A stretch of 64,000 nucleotides of DNA from JAMCRM01 sp035561075 (GCA_035561075.1 DATMYF010000081.1:1-64000), one strand, 5' to 3'; shown: positions 9,175-17,925, counted from the stretch's first letter. The notes: generated by a model from the letters alone, not told the origin. Program-made: numbers and translations.

Positions 9175-10229
9175 AGCCCGTCCTCCCCGGCGAAGTACCG
9201 CTTCCTGAACCACAGCGCCACGCCCACGAGCGAGACGAGCACCGGTACCTCCACGAGGGGGCCGATTACCGCCGCGAATGCCGCACCGTGGTTGATCCCG
9301 AATGTCGCGATGGCCACTGCGATCGCCAGTTCGAAATTGTTCGATGCGGCGGTGAATGAAAGGGTGGTCGCTTCGGGGTAGTTCGCGCCCACGCTCTTGC
9401 TCATCCAGAAGGAGACCAGGAACATCACCCCGAAGTAGACCGTCAGGGGGATGGCGATCCGGACGACGTCCAGCGGCAGTTGCACGATCTTCTCCCCTTT
9501 GAAGGAGAACATCACCACGATCGTGAACAGCAGCGCCACCAGTGTGATGGGGCTGATTTTCGGGATGAACTTCATCTGGTACCATTGCCTGTCCTTAACC
9601 CGGATCAGGGCGAACCGCGTCAGGAAACCGGCGATGAACGGGATCCCCAGGTAGATGAAGACGCTTTTTGCGATCTCCGACATCGCGATATCCACCCGCA
9701 CCGCCGACATCCCCAGCCATCCGGGCAGAACCGCCAGAAAGAAGTACGAGTACACCGAAAAGAAGAGCACCTGGAAGATGGAGTTGAAGGCCACCAGTCC
9801 GGCGCAGTATTCGCGGTCGCCGCGAGCCAGGTCGTTCCAGACGATCACCATGGCGATGCAGCGTGCGAGACCGATCAGGATTAGTCCGGTCATGTACTCG
9901 GGCTTGTCCCGCAGGAAGAGGACGGCCAGCACGAACATCAGGACGGGCCCCACGATCCAGTTCTGAATCAGCGAGAGCGCCAGCACTTTGCGGTGTGCGA
10001 ACACCCGCCCCATCTCTTCGTACTTCACCTTGGCGAGCGGCGGGTACATCATCAGAATCAGCCCGATAGCGATAGGTATAGATGTGGTGCCGACGCTGAA
10101 CCGTTCGAGAAACGGGACGACGCCGGGGACCAGGTACCCGGCTCCGACCCCTACCGCCATGGCGGAGAAGATCCAGAGCGTCAGGTAGCGGTCCAGGAAA
10201 GAGAGACGCGAGGCGGTTTTGGCTTTCAT
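9120..10229 (-). CDS. acr3: ACR3-family arsenite efflux permease
   Basis: 369 residues with about ten membrane helices; family length is usually 350-400. It exports arsenite across the inner membrane using the proton motive force. Family features seen: PIAIGLILMMYPPLAKVKYEE, the conserved Cys in GLARCIAMVIVWNDLA (transport Cys of Acr3), and the Asn/Glu-rich TTLSFTAASNNFELAIAVA helix. The ATG at 10229 is chosen over an upstream GTG (10253) because GAAAGGA precedes it. It lies 27 bases downstream of an arsR gene on the same strand. The last ~18 codons (LSSASSSAAVRRSPM) overlap hemQ antisense and extend past the usual C-terminus. Confidence 0.92.
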   Translation of the reverse strand: MKAKTASRLSFLDRYLTLWIFSAMAVGVGAGYLVPGVVPFLERFSVGTTSIPIAIGLILMMYPPLAKVKYEEMGRVFAHRKVLALSLIQNWIVGPVLMFVLAVLFLRDKPEYMTGLILIGLARCIAMVIVWNDLARGDREYCAGLVAFNSIFQVLFFSVYSYFFLAVLPGWLGMSAVRVDIAMSEIAKSVFIYLGIPFIAGFLTRFALIRVKDRQWYQMKFIPKISPITLVALLFTIVVMFSFKGEKIVQLPLDVVRIAIPLTVYFGVMFLVSFWMSKSVGANYPEATTLSFTAASNNFELAIAVAIATFGINHGAAFAAVIGPLVEVPVLVSLVGVALWFRKRYFAGEDGLYPLSSASSSAAVRRSPM

Positions 10230-10256
10230 CCGGCTATTCCTTTCGAGCGGCACGCT

Positions 10257-10607
10257 TCATAATGCCGCGATCAGCGCTTTCAGCCTGCGTAGGGCCGAGG
10301 ATTGGATACAGTACCCCGTTCGGGCCCCGTCGCCGCTGCTGGTAATCAGGCCTGCCTCCTTCAGGATGCGGAGATGCTCGGAGACGGTCGATTGTGCCAG
10401 CGGCAACTCGTCGACGATCTGGCTGCAAACCCTGGTCTCCTTGCGCGCAAGGAGGCGCAGAATGCGTACCCGCGCGGCGTGGCCGGCGGCCTTGGCGAGC
10501 GCGGCGAGTTCCTCGTCCGCTTCCGGCCCCTCAACCGGACGGAGGTCCGGCTCCGGGTGCTCCGTAATGGGGCAACAGGAGACGTCGGATTGCGTTCTTC
10601 GCCTCAT
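10257..10607 (-). CDS. arsR: ArsR-family repressor (first copy), controls acr3
   Basis: 116 residues. A winged helix-turn-helix covers about residues 30-105 (VRILRLLARKET, QSTVSEHLRILKEAGLI). The usual ELCVC metal site is only partly kept (ETRVCS, Cys61), while a Cys pair sits at 11-12 near the N-terminus; together these could form the As(III) thiolate site, as known for ArsR proteins with displaced binding sites. It precedes acr3 by 27 bases, so it probably autoregulates and represses acr3. A perfect inverted repeat lies immediately upstream of the start. Confidence 0.88.
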   Translation of the reverse strand: MRRRTQSDVSCCPITEHPEPDLRPVEGPEADEELAALAKAAGHAARVRILRLLARKETRVCSQIVDELPLAQSTVSEHLRILKEAGLITSSGDGARTGYCIQSSALRRLKALIAAL

Positions 10608-10611
10608 CGTC

Positions 10612-10629
10612 TATCGTCGATTAACGATA
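10612..10629. promoter_or_regulatory. Candidate ArsR operator
   Basis: Perfect 6-base inverted repeat TATCGT / ACGATA with a 6-base spacer, starting 5 bases upstream of the arsR ATG (10607) in an otherwise A/T-richer stretch. Position and symmetry fit an ArsR/SmtB-type operator. Confidence 0.55.
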
Positions 10630-10733
10630 AAATACTAGCACGATACTCGAGCAGCCGCTACAATTGCACCTCGAAAACGCAGTTCAGGACGAATCTGACG
10701 CCCACCGATAACGGCCGTTGTCCGGCGCGCCGA

Positions 10734-10829
10734 CTAAGCGATCACCTTGAGGGCGATGTCGTTTCCACGGCCGCTGCCACTGAGGCCACTAGCAGCCGCC
10801 AGCAGCAGGTAAGCGCGCTGGTTCATCAT
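10734..10829 (-). CDS. Possible 31-residue peptide downstream of the thioredoxin-like gene
   Basis: A short open frame starts 1 base after the stop of the thioredoxin-like gene with a double ATG (MMNQRAYLLLAAASG), reads as a hydrophobic signal-like segment and stops at a TAG. It could be the surviving N-terminus of a longer exported protein or a chance frame. There is no clear Shine-Dalgarno of its own; translation could be coupled to the upstream gene. The remaining gap to the arsR start (10608-10733) holds only the operator region. Confidence 0.25.
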   Translation of the reverse strand: MMNQRAYLLLAAASGLSGSGRGNDIALKVIA

Positions 10830-10830
10830 G

Positions 10831-11064
10831 TCAGGCCAGAATTGATTTCAGTTCGCCTACGGAGGGCACCTTGCCGACGACCTTCACCTCGCCATCCACG
10901 GCGAGCGCCGGCGTGGCTATTACGCCGAAGGCAATGATCTCCGCGATGTCTGTTACTTTGCGGATCTCGAACTCGAAACCCAGTTCGGCGGCCGCCGCGG
11001 CGGTGTTTTCCGCCAGCTTCGTGCATTTCAGGCATCCGGTCCCAAGTATCTGAAGTTGTTTCAT
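10831..11064 (-). CDS. Thioredoxin-fold CXXC protein (redox-active disulfide protein 2 type)
   Basis: 77 residues with a thioredoxin-like fold and the active-site motif GTGCLKC (Cys11, Cys14), a TPALAVDGEV segment with the cis-Pro near residue 52, as in the small archaeal/bacterial TIGR00412-type glutaredoxin-like proteins. Probably a thiol-disulfide redox partner. The ATG at 11064 is preceded by AGAGGAG; longer upstream starts lack support. It sits 13 bases after the frameshifted permease, an arrangement (ArsR-permease-thioredoxin) that is common in metal or organoarsenical resistance operons. Confidence 0.85.
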   Translation of the reverse strand: MKQLQILGTGCLKCTKLAENTAAAAAELGFEFEIRKVTDIAEIIAFGVIATPALAVDGEVKVVGKVPSVGELKSILA

Positions 11065-11077
11065 GGTTTCTCCTCTT

Positions 11078-12375
11078 TCAGGCCACGAACCCGCCATAGA
11101 TGATGCCGGTGGCTGTGGCCATGATGACCACCAGCACGACGTAAGCAACGGTCTTCCGAGTCCCCATGATGCTGCGCAGCACCAGCATACTCGGCAGCGA
11201 AAGGGCGGGGCCTGCGAGCAGCAAGGCCAGCGCGGGACCCTGCCCCATGCCGCTACCCAGCAAGCCCTGGAGGATGGGAATCTCGGTCAGGGTCGCGAAG
11301 TACATGAAAGCTCCGGCTATCGACGCAAACAGGTTGGCGCCCAGCGAGTTCCCGCCCACAGCTCCGGCCACCCACCTGGAAGGGATCAGCCCTTCGTGCC
11401 CCGGCCTGCCGAGCAGTGCACCCGCGATCAGGACGCCTATCAGCAGCAGCGGCAGGATCTGCCGGGCGAAGCCCCACGTGGCACCGAACCACTCCGCCGC
11501 CTCGCCCTTCGCGGTGCTGAGTACCGCCGAGAAGGCGATCGTCGCGAAGGCGAAGGCGAGAACGGGTTGTCCGGGGGCGAACGTTGCCAGCAGGATTGTC
11601 GGGAGCGCAACCGCCAGCACCCTCCACCAGGCCAACTTCAGCCAGGCGATCAGGATAAATGCCAGCAGCACCGCCGCGGCTGACGTAAGCTGCCATTTAA
11701 TTCCGAAGACGAATTGCCAGAACCCGACGGCTGGCTAGGTTGACCCCAGTTCGCAAACACCAGGATCGCCACCATCGATCCGAAGTAGGTTGCGGTCTGC
11801 CAAAGCGGCCGCACGGTTCCCGGCGGCGGCAGTTTCGCCCACGCGAGCTTGCGGCCTTCCTCGCTCCGGAATAACCGCTGCATTATAAGTCCGATCACCA
11901 CGCTGAAAAGGATGGCCCCGGCCGCCCGGGCAATGCCCATCCGCAGCCCCAGAATGCGGGCGGTCAGGATAATCGCGAGCACGTTGATGGCTGGGCCGGC
12001 ATAGAGAAACGCAGTGGCCGGTCCGATGCCGGCGCCCATTTTGTAGATCCCCGCGAACAGCGGCAGCACCGTGCAGGAGCACACCGCCAGCACGGTTCCG
12101 GATACCGAGGCCACCGCGTAGGCGAGCACCTGATTCGCCTTGGGTCCCAGGTACTTCATTACGGCCGCCTGGCTCACGAAAACCGAGATCGCGCCGGCAA
12201 TGAACAACGCCGGCACCAGGCAGAGTAGAACGTGCTCCCGGGCATACCACTTCGCAAGGTGGAGCGATTCCAGTACGGCCACGTCGAAACGCCCGGTGCC
12301 CACCGGCAGGTAATAGGCGGCCGAAAAGATCGCCACCATCGCCAGCAGGGCCTTCCACTCGTTCTTCCAGTCCAT
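11078..12375 (-). pseudogene. DUF318/ArsP-type permease interrupted by a single-base frameshift
   Basis: Two overlapping frames together give one permease of about 430 residues. The N-terminal part (12375 down to about 11740) starts MDWKNEWKALLAM and has the family VCSCTVLPLFAGIYKMG and YAGPAINVLAI motifs; the C-terminal part (about 11735 to 11078) begins after a TAG with AVGFWQFVFGIKWQLT and contains ILPLLLIGVLIAGALLG and GPALSLPSMLVL. The frame changes near 11735: the sequence behaves as if one base had been lost there. ArsP/DUF318 permeases export trivalent organoarsenicals or serve unknown thiol/metal roles. Either a decayed gene or a sequencing indel; both halves are otherwise fully conserved in pattern, so the event is recent. 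Confidence 0.82.
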
Positions 12376-12382
12376 GAGAATC

Positions 12383-12709
12383 TCAGCGGATCGTGAGCAG
12401 ATCGCGGTCTTCCTCCGCGTTGGAACTCAAAACCGCCTCCACGCAATCGAAAAACTTCAGCACACAGCGCACGCGCAGCGTGTAGAACACCTGCGCACCG
12501 CGCTTCTCATCCGTAACGATCCCGGCGGCCTTCAGCAGGGAAAGATGCTTCGACACAGTGGAGATATCGGCGCCTACCATTTCGGTCAGTTCGCAGACGC
12601 AGCGCTCCTGCCGCGAGAGTTCGTCCACGATGAAGAGGCGGGTGGGGTGCGCCAGTGCCTTGAGGATGCGGGCACGCGCCTCGTTCCGCACACGCAGCTT
12701 CTTCTCCAT
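12383..12709 (-). CDS. arsR: ArsR-family repressor (second copy)
   Basis: 108 residues, winged helix-turn-helix (HPTRLFIVDEL, DISTVSKHLSLLKAAGIV). It keeps the classical metal site ERCVCEL with Cys37 and Cys39 in the alpha-3 region, and two more Cys occur late in the chain (RVRCVLKFFDC). It therefore differs in its sensing site from the other ArsR 1.8 kb away. It precedes the permease by 7 bases and probably controls the permease-thioredoxin operon. An inverted repeat lies directly upstream of the ATG. Confidence 0.88.
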   Translation of the reverse strand: MEKKLRVRNEARARILKALAHPTRLFIVDELSRQERCVCELTEMVGADISTVSKHLSLLKAAGIVTDEKRGAQVFYTLRVRCVLKFFDCVEAVLSSNAEEDRDLLTIR

Positions 12710-12711
12710 TG

Positions 12712-12727
12712 TTGGCTATTTTGCCAA
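12712..12727. promoter_or_regulatory. Candidate operator for the second ArsR
   Basis: Inverted repeat TTGGC / GCCAA separated by TATTTT, 2 bases upstream of the arsR ATG at 12709. The A/T-rich centre and position fit an autoregulatory ArsR site. Confidence 0.4.
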
Positions 12728-12869
12728 GTGTGCAAGGGCATGTCAAGCATGGCGCGAGAACGCACAGCCGTCACGCCGCGCTGTGTACGCTGCGGCGCTT
12801 CCCGGAGGCAGCCGGCCGGAACCCCTGGGGGGCGGCCGGAGTCCCTCCTATGACGTGCAGGAGCCCACT

Positions 12870-13442
12870 ATGACGGAAATGAACCGGAATGTCATGTATA
12901 ACGTGGCGGCGGTGACGGGCGGGATGGCCATCGGCGTCCTGGGAAGCCGGCTGTTGCCCCCTCTCATCGCCCAGATGAGCGGATCGGTGCGGTCCAGGTT
13001 CGGCCGCGATCCTTTCGAGCGGCTGATTAAGGACCACCGCAAAATTCGCTTGCTGCTGGACGAGATGGTGCAGATCCCGGAGGGTGCGCCGGCCCATCGG
13101 GCGAAGCTGTTTCTAAACCTCAAGCGCACCATTGCCAAGCACGCACTGGCCGAAGAGGACGTTGTCTATCCGCTGCTGCATGGCCCGGTGCAGGAGCCCC
13201 AGCAGAGCAAACACCTTTACGACGAGCACGCCGATATCAAGATCCATCTTTATAAGATCGAGCAGTTGTTGATGGCGAACGAGAACTGGTCGGGCAACGT
13301 CCGCTCGCTGCGCGACCTGGTGGAGGGCCACATTCGCGAGGAAGAGGAAGTGCAGTTCCCCAGGATCAGGCAGTTTCTGGATGAGCGCCGGACCAGGCAG
13401 ATGTCCGGTGAGATCCGCCGCGAGGAAGCCCTGGTTCTGTGA
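12870..13442 (+). CDS. Membrane-anchored hemerythrin-like HHE protein
   Basis: 190 residues. Residues 10-35 (VAAVTGGMAIGVLGSRLLPPL) look like one membrane anchor. The rest is a hemerythrin/HHE four-helix domain with the iron-ligand pattern: His in LIKDHRKIR, His and Glu in KHALAEEDVVYPLL, His in YDEHADIKIH, and His/Glu in GHIREEEEVQFP. Hemerythrins bind O2 or protect against NO and oxidants through a di-iron site. The ATG at 12870 has AGGAG 6 bases upstream. It is divergent from the arsR operon; the distance (160 bases) leaves room for both promoters. Confidence 0.83.
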   Translation: MTEMNRNVMYNVAAVTGGMAIGVLGSRLLPPLIAQMSGSVRSRFGRDPFERLIKDHRKIRLLLDEMVQIPEGAPAHRAKLFLNLKRTIAKHALAEEDVVYPLLHGPVQEPQQSKHLYDEHADIKIHLYKIEQLLMANENWSGNVRSLRDLVEGHIREEEEVQFPRIRQFLDERRTRQMSGEIRREEALVL

Positions 13443-13483
13443 GCGGGAGGCGCTGCCGGTTCACCGCGGCGGCGCCCAAAATC

Positions 13484-14279
13484 TTACTGGTTCCGCCTGT
13501 CCGGTCCTTCTTCTTCGAACCGCAGGACCAGTTGGTACTTTCCGCGTGAGGCGTACCGCGCCAGGGTATAGATCCAGAGCGCGACGCCGAGCATTTCGAG
13601 CGTCTCTTCCAAAGTCGCAACGTAGCTATAGAACGGTGAGCCGGGACGGACGATCCATCCGCTCAGCATCTCCAGACCCAGCGCACCACCCAACTTAAAG
13701 CACCGCGGATGCAAGTGCCAGCGCTCGTATTCCTGGAGGAAGCGACCGCAGCCACTTCAGGTAGTAGATGGCGAGTACCGCCATCAGCACCATAGCCGGT
13801 ATCACCCAGGCATGGTACAGGGGACCGTCGGTCTGAAACGTCGAGTGGATCCATGCGCTTGCGGGCTCGTGAATTTGCGCCGTTTCGTCCAACGAGAGAT
13901 AGACGACGATAACCTTCAGCAGAGTCCAATGGCGCCGGTACTCGGTACGCTGCTGTTGCTCGCACACGGCGATGATCCCCAATATAGCCGCCGCCAGTAA
14001 CAGGGTGGTGCCGGCGTACCAGGTGGGGATGTTGGCCTCCAGGTCCAGATGGAACAGACGGGTGAGCGGGGCCATACGATCCCTGCCCAGCAGTTCCGCC
14101 AGGAGGCGGACACCAAGGTGGGCAGCAAGCAGCAATGCAACAAGGGCGATCAGAGTCCGGAAGAGCCGGGAGGGACTCACCTTGACAACCCGGGACTTGG
14201 CGGCTTCTACTCCCATCATCCTGAGATGATGGTAAAGCGCCGTTGCTCCCGCGGCAACGGACGCATCCGGTATACGCAA
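13484..14279 (-). pseudogene. Membrane protein of about 265 residues with a +1 frameshift at CTT-TAA-G
   Basis: The first frame (start 14279, or more likely ATG 14219 giving MMGVEAAKSR) has several hydrophobic helices and YLSLDETAQIHEP, then stops at TAA 13697-13695. The next frame continues the same protein (GGALGLEMLSGWIV, then EETLEMLGVALWIYTLARY) to 13484. A +1 slip on CTT before the TAA joins them exactly and gives SAV-x-KLGGALG. The family looks like an uncharacterised acidobacterial/cyanobacterial integral membrane protein; no function is known to me. The cause may be an inserted base, or less likely programmed frameshifting. It faces away from the hemerythrin gene. Confidence 0.7.
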
Positions 14280-14379
14280 TCCATTGTGTTGAGCAATACG
14301 TAAGTACGTTGGGGGCCGTCGGCCAGTGTTGGTCCAGGAGGGCCACCGCCCGGCGGTGCTATCCTAAGCCTTCAAAACC

Positions 14380-17037
14380 ATGTCCGGCCACGAGCCCTTT
14401 CAGTTCCATACACTCGACGAACTTCGCCAGCGTATTGGCGAGTTGTCGTTGCCCCTAGAGGTGAGCGACGATGTGAGCCCACTGCTCCAGCCCCTCAAGG
14501 CGGGCAGTCACACGCTTCCAAACCGGCTGGTGGTGCTGCCCATGGAGGGCTGCGACGGCACGGCCGACGGTGCCCCGGACGAGCTCACGTTCCGGCGTTA
14601 CCGGCGCTTCGCGGCCGGCGGAGCGGGCCTGCTCTGGCTGGAGGCCACCGCGGTGGTTCCGGAGGGTCGCGCCAACCCGCGGCAGATCTGGCTGCATCGC
14701 GAGACACTGCCCGCGTTTGCCCGGCTGGCGGAGGAGACCCGCAAAGCCGCCGCAGACGTCTTCGGACCCTCCCACCGCCCAATGGTAGTGGTACAGCTCA
14801 CACATTCGGGCCGCTACAGCCGTCCGCTCCGCGCTCCCGCCCCCATCATCGCCCATCATTCCGTCTACCTCGACCCCATCCACAACCTTCCGGCGGATTA
14901 TCCGCTGATTTCCGATGACGAATTGAAGCACCTGGAAGACAAATACGTCGAGGCCGCGCTTTGCGCGCGCGAGGCCGGTTTCGACGGCGTGGACGTGAAG
15001 GCCTGCCATCGCTACCTGATTTCCGAACTGCATGCCTCCCACACCCGCGAGAACAGCATCTACGGCGGTGCATCCTTCGAGAACCGCTCGCGCTTCATCC
15101 GCAACGTTGTGGCGAAGATCCGCGATGCCGCTCCAGGCTTCCTGGTCACCACACGGATGAACGCCTACGATGCTATGGCGTACCCCTACGGCTTCGGCGT
15201 GTCGAAGGAAGACCCCTCTACCCCGGCGCTCGAGGAGCCCATCGAGCTGGTGAAGTTTTTTCGCGATTGCGGCGCCCCGCTGGTGAACATCACGATCGGC
15301 AACCCGTATTTCAACCCGCATGTGAACCGGCCGTTCGACCTGCCCACGGCCGGCGGGGCGATACCGCCTGAGCCGCCGCTGGCCGGCGTGGCGCGCTTCA
15401 CCGGGGTGGTGCGCCAGATCCAGCGGGCCGTGCCCGACGTGGCACTCGTGGGCGGCGGCTACTCGTGGCTCCGGCACCTGTTCCCCTACGTTGCCGCCGC
15501 GAACGTGCGGAACGGCTGGGTGCAACTGGTGGGCGCCGGCCGCATGGCCTTCGCGTATCCCGATTTCGTTCGCGACCTCGCAGAAAAGGGGCGGCTCGAC
15601 CCGGAGAAGGTCTGCGTAGCCTGTTCCGCCTGCACCCAGATTATGCGCGACGGCGGCAAATCCGGCTGCGTGCCGCGCGACTCGGAAGTTTACGAGCCCA
15701 TCTACAAGGCCGGACGAGCGGAGGCGCTCGATACCATCCTGGAGATGGCCAAGACCTGCCGCCAGTGCAACGATCCCACGTGCACTACGCGCTGCCCGGC
15801 ACAAGTTAACATCCCCAAGTTCATCGACCACATCGTCAAGAAAGAATTCCGCGAGGCCTACAAGACGATCCGGGAATCGAACATCCTGGCGGCGGTATGC
15901 GGATACGTCTGCCCGTCAGAGACGTTGTGCGAGTCGGGCTGCATCAACCAGCACTACACCGAAGCGGTGCCCATCCGGCATTTGCAGCGCTGGGTAAGCC
16001 GCAAGGCGGTGGAGGAAGGCTGGGCCGCCGAGCCGCGGCCGCAGTCGGCGGCAAGCGGCAAGCGGGTGGCGATCCTGGGGGCCGGTCCGGCGGGCATCGC
16101 GGCGGCCGTGCAGTTGGCTTCCGCGGGACACGAGGTTACCGTGATCGACCGCGCCGCCGCTCCCGGCGGTATGGTGCGGGACACTATTCCGGGCGAGCGC
16201 ATGCCGGATTCCGTGCTTCAGCGCGAGATACAGGCGGTGCTGGCATCGAGCGGCGAACGGCTGAAATGGCGGAAAGCTGAGCTGGGGGCGGACCTCACCC
16301 TAGATGCGCTCATGGCGGAGGGCTTCGACGCGGCGCTCGTAACCCTCGGGCTGAGCGGTTCGGTGGCGCTTGCGGGTGAGCGGCCGACCAGCGGCGTCAC
16401 CGGCGCACTGGAGTTTCTGGCCGCCGCAAAGAACGGTCGGATGCGGCTGCCCGCGGAGGCAAGCGTGCTGGTGATCGGGGGCGGCAATACCGCCATCGAC
16501 GCCGCCCTTATGGCCAAGCGCTGCGGCGCGGGCGATGTGGCTATCGTCTACCGGCGCTCCTTTGCGGAGATGCCCGCCTGGCCGCAGGAGCGCGATGAGG
16601 CTATCCGGGCCGGCGTGCATTTTCTGATCCTCACCCAGCCGGTAGGGTACGTGGGCGCCGAACGGCTAACCGGCCTGAAAGTAGTGCGGACGCGCCTCTC
16701 AGCGCCCGGCGCCGACGGACGGCGGCAGCCGCAGGCTGTGCCCGGTTCCGAACACGCCATTCCCGCGGACCTCGTGATCGAGGCCATCGGGCAGCAGGTT
16801 GATTCGGGCCTTGCCGGCGCGCTCACGGGGCTGGAACTCACCCGCTCAGGCCGCATCCGGACGCGCGAAGGATCGCTTGCCACTACAAGGCCGGCCGTCT
16901 TCGCGGCGGGCGACATCGTGAACGGCGGGACCACCGTGGTGCAGGCCGTCGCCGAAGGTGCGCGGGCTGCCTGGGAGATCCATCAGTTTCTGAAGGGAGT
17001 CGATGATGCAATATTCACGACGACAATGGCTCGCTAG
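14380..17037 (+). CDS. Old-yellow-enzyme/GltD-type fusion flavoprotein
   Basis: 885 residues with two halves. Residues 1-400 are an FMN-binding NADH:flavin oxidoreductase (OYE-like) barrel (RLVVLPMEGCDGT, VVQLTHSGRYSR, LISELHASHTRENSIYGG). A [4Fe-4S] site follows with Cys412, 415, 418 and 430. Residues 455-885 resemble the glutamate synthase small subunit/DPYD N-terminal module: four Cys at 460, 463, 468 and 472, a second Cys group in VCGYVCPSETLCESGC, a FAD motif GAGPAG near 568 and an NAD(P) motif GGGNTA near 703. This suggests electrons move from NAD(P)H through FAD and Fe-S to FMN, reducing an unknown enoate-like substrate. The next gene begins inside its 3' end. Confidence 0.85.
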   Translation: MSGHEPFQFHTLDELRQRIGELSLPLEVSDDVSPLLQPLKAGSHTLPNRLVVLPMEGCDGTADGAPDELTFRRYRRFAAGGAGLLWLEATAVVPEGRANPRQIWLHRETLPAFARLAEETRKAAADVFGPSHRPMVVVQLTHSGRYSRPLRAPAPIIAHHSVYLDPIHNLPADYPLISDDELKHLEDKYVEAALCAREAGFDGVDVKACHRYLISELHASHTRENSIYGGASFENRSRFIRNVVAKIRDAAPGFLVTTRMNAYDAMAYPYGFGVSKEDPSTPALEEPIELVKFFRDCGAPLVNITIGNPYFNPHVNRPFDLPTAGGAIPPEPPLAGVARFTGVVRQIQRAVPDVALVGGGYSWLRHLFPYVAAANVRNGWVQLVGAGRMAFAYPDFVRDLAEKGRLDPEKVCVACSACTQIMRDGGKSGCVPRDSEVYEPIYKAGRAEALDTILEMAKTCRQCNDPTCTTRCPAQVNIPKFIDHIVKKEFREAYKTIRESNILAAVCGYVCPSETLCESGCINQHYTEAVPIRHLQRWVSRKAVEEGWAAEPRPQSAASGKRVAILGAGPAGIAAAVQLASAGHEVTVIDRAAAPGGMVRDTIPGERMPDSVLQREIQAVLASSGERLKWRKAELGADLTLDALMAEGFDAALVTLGLSGSVALAGERPTSGVTGALEFLAAAKNGRMRLPAEASVLVIGGGNTAIDAALMAKRCGAGDVAIVYRRSFAEMPAWPQERDEAIRAGVHFLILTQPVGYVGAERLTGLKVVRTRLSAPGADGRRQPQAVPGSEHAIPADLVIEAIGQQVDSGLAGALTGLELTRSGRIRTREGSLATTRPAVFAAGDIVNGGTTVVQAVAEGARAAWEIHQFLKGVDDAIFTTTMAR

Positions 17038-17881
17038 CGCGGCCGCGCTCCCGGCGCTCGCGGCGAAACGATACAACCCTTTGCTGGGAGTCCAGCTCTA
17101 CGTTTGGCAACAGCAATTCGGCCGCGAGAAGAAGACCACGTTGCAGGGTGTGGAAGAGGCCTTGCCGGCGGTGTGCCGGGCGGGGTACAGGCGCGTCGAG
17201 ATGACCTCCGCATTCTGGACGCCGGAGGTGCGGGACCGAACGCGCGCGCTGCTCAAGCAGTACAAGCTCGAAACCCCCATCGTCTACAACGGCGGCGCTA
17301 TGCACACCGCCCAGGGTGCGCAGAAGACCATCGCCGGAACCCTGGCAATCGCGGAGGTGGCGCGCGCCGCCGGTGCCCGTGCGGTGAGCTTCAACGCTTC
17401 ACCCACGAAAGAGCGCAAGACCGACGAGCAGTTAGCCGTCCAGGCGAAGGCACTTGAAGAGCTCGGGGCCAAGTTGCGCGACCGCAAGATGAACCTGCTT
17501 GTTCACCAGCACGCCCCGGAGTTGCAGGAAGGCGCGCGCGAGTGGCGTTACCAGCTCCGCCATACGGACCCCAAGCTGGTGAAGATCTGCCTGGATATCG
17601 ATTGGGTGAAGCGCGCCGGGCAGGACGTGATGACGCTGCTGCATGAAGCCGCCCCGCGCCTCGCGGCTGTGCACCTGCGCAGCGCCAAGGACGGCGTCTG
17701 GATGGAGGAACTCGGGGACGGTGACGTGAACTACCGCCAGGTGGCGGCGTACCTCCGTGAGATCGGATTTGCCGGCTGGCTCACGGTGGAGCTCGCCTAC
17801 GAGGAGAAGACCGCGATCACCCGCTCGCTCGAAGAGAACTTGAAGCGCAGCCGGGAATACGCCGAGAAGATCTTCCTGTAA
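17003..17881 (+). CDS. Tat-exported sugar phosphate isomerase/epimerase-like protein
   Basis: 292 residues. The N-terminus carries a twin-arginine signal (YSRRQWLASAAALPALA). The body is a xylose-isomerase-like TIM barrel (AP_endonuc_2 family): VQLYVWQQQFGRE, YRRVEMTSAFWT, LVHQHAPE, KICLDIDWVKRAG with candidate metal ligands His, Asp and Glu, ending GWLTVELAYEE. Exact reaction unknown. It overlaps the OYE-GltD fusion gene by 35 bases, so the two are one transcription unit, which hints that both modify the same sugar- or cyclitol-derived compound (inference). Confidence 0.83.
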   Translation: MMQYSRRQWLASAAALPALAAKRYNPLLGVQLYVWQQQFGREKKTTLQGVEEALPAVCRAGYRRVEMTSAFWTPEVRDRTRALLKQYKLETPIVYNGGAMHTAQGAQKTIAGTLAIAEVARAAGARAVSFNASPTKERKTDEQLAVQAKALEELGAKLRDRKMNLLVHQHAPELQEGAREWRYQLRHTDPKLVKICLDIDWVKRAGQDVMTLLHEAAPRLAAVHLRSAKDGVWMEELGDGDVNYRQVAAYLREIGFAGWLTVELAYEEKTAITRSLEENLKRSREYAEKIFL

Positions 17882-17882
17882 G

Positions 17883-17925
17883 AAAAAAAGGCCGGTGGGC
17901 ACTCGGAGGAGCGCGCCCACCGGCC
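17883..17925 (-). terminator. Rho-independent terminator of the valS-nadC-birA-coaX operon
   Basis: Perfect 11-base inverted repeat at 17890-17900 and 17915-17925 (GGCCGGTGGGC / GCCCACCGGCC), with seven A residues on the plus strand at 17883-17889, which read as a T-tract after the hairpin on the minus strand. It lies 118 bases beyond the stop of the last gene of the minus-strand operon and may also stop plus-strand transcripts from the isomerase gene. Confidence 0.8.

Noticed and set aside
10612..10629. Possible intrinsic terminator for the permease-thioredoxin unit using the TATCGT/ACGATA repeat
   Set aside because: Stem is short and A/T-rich with no T-tract on the correct side; its place just before arsR fits an operator better.
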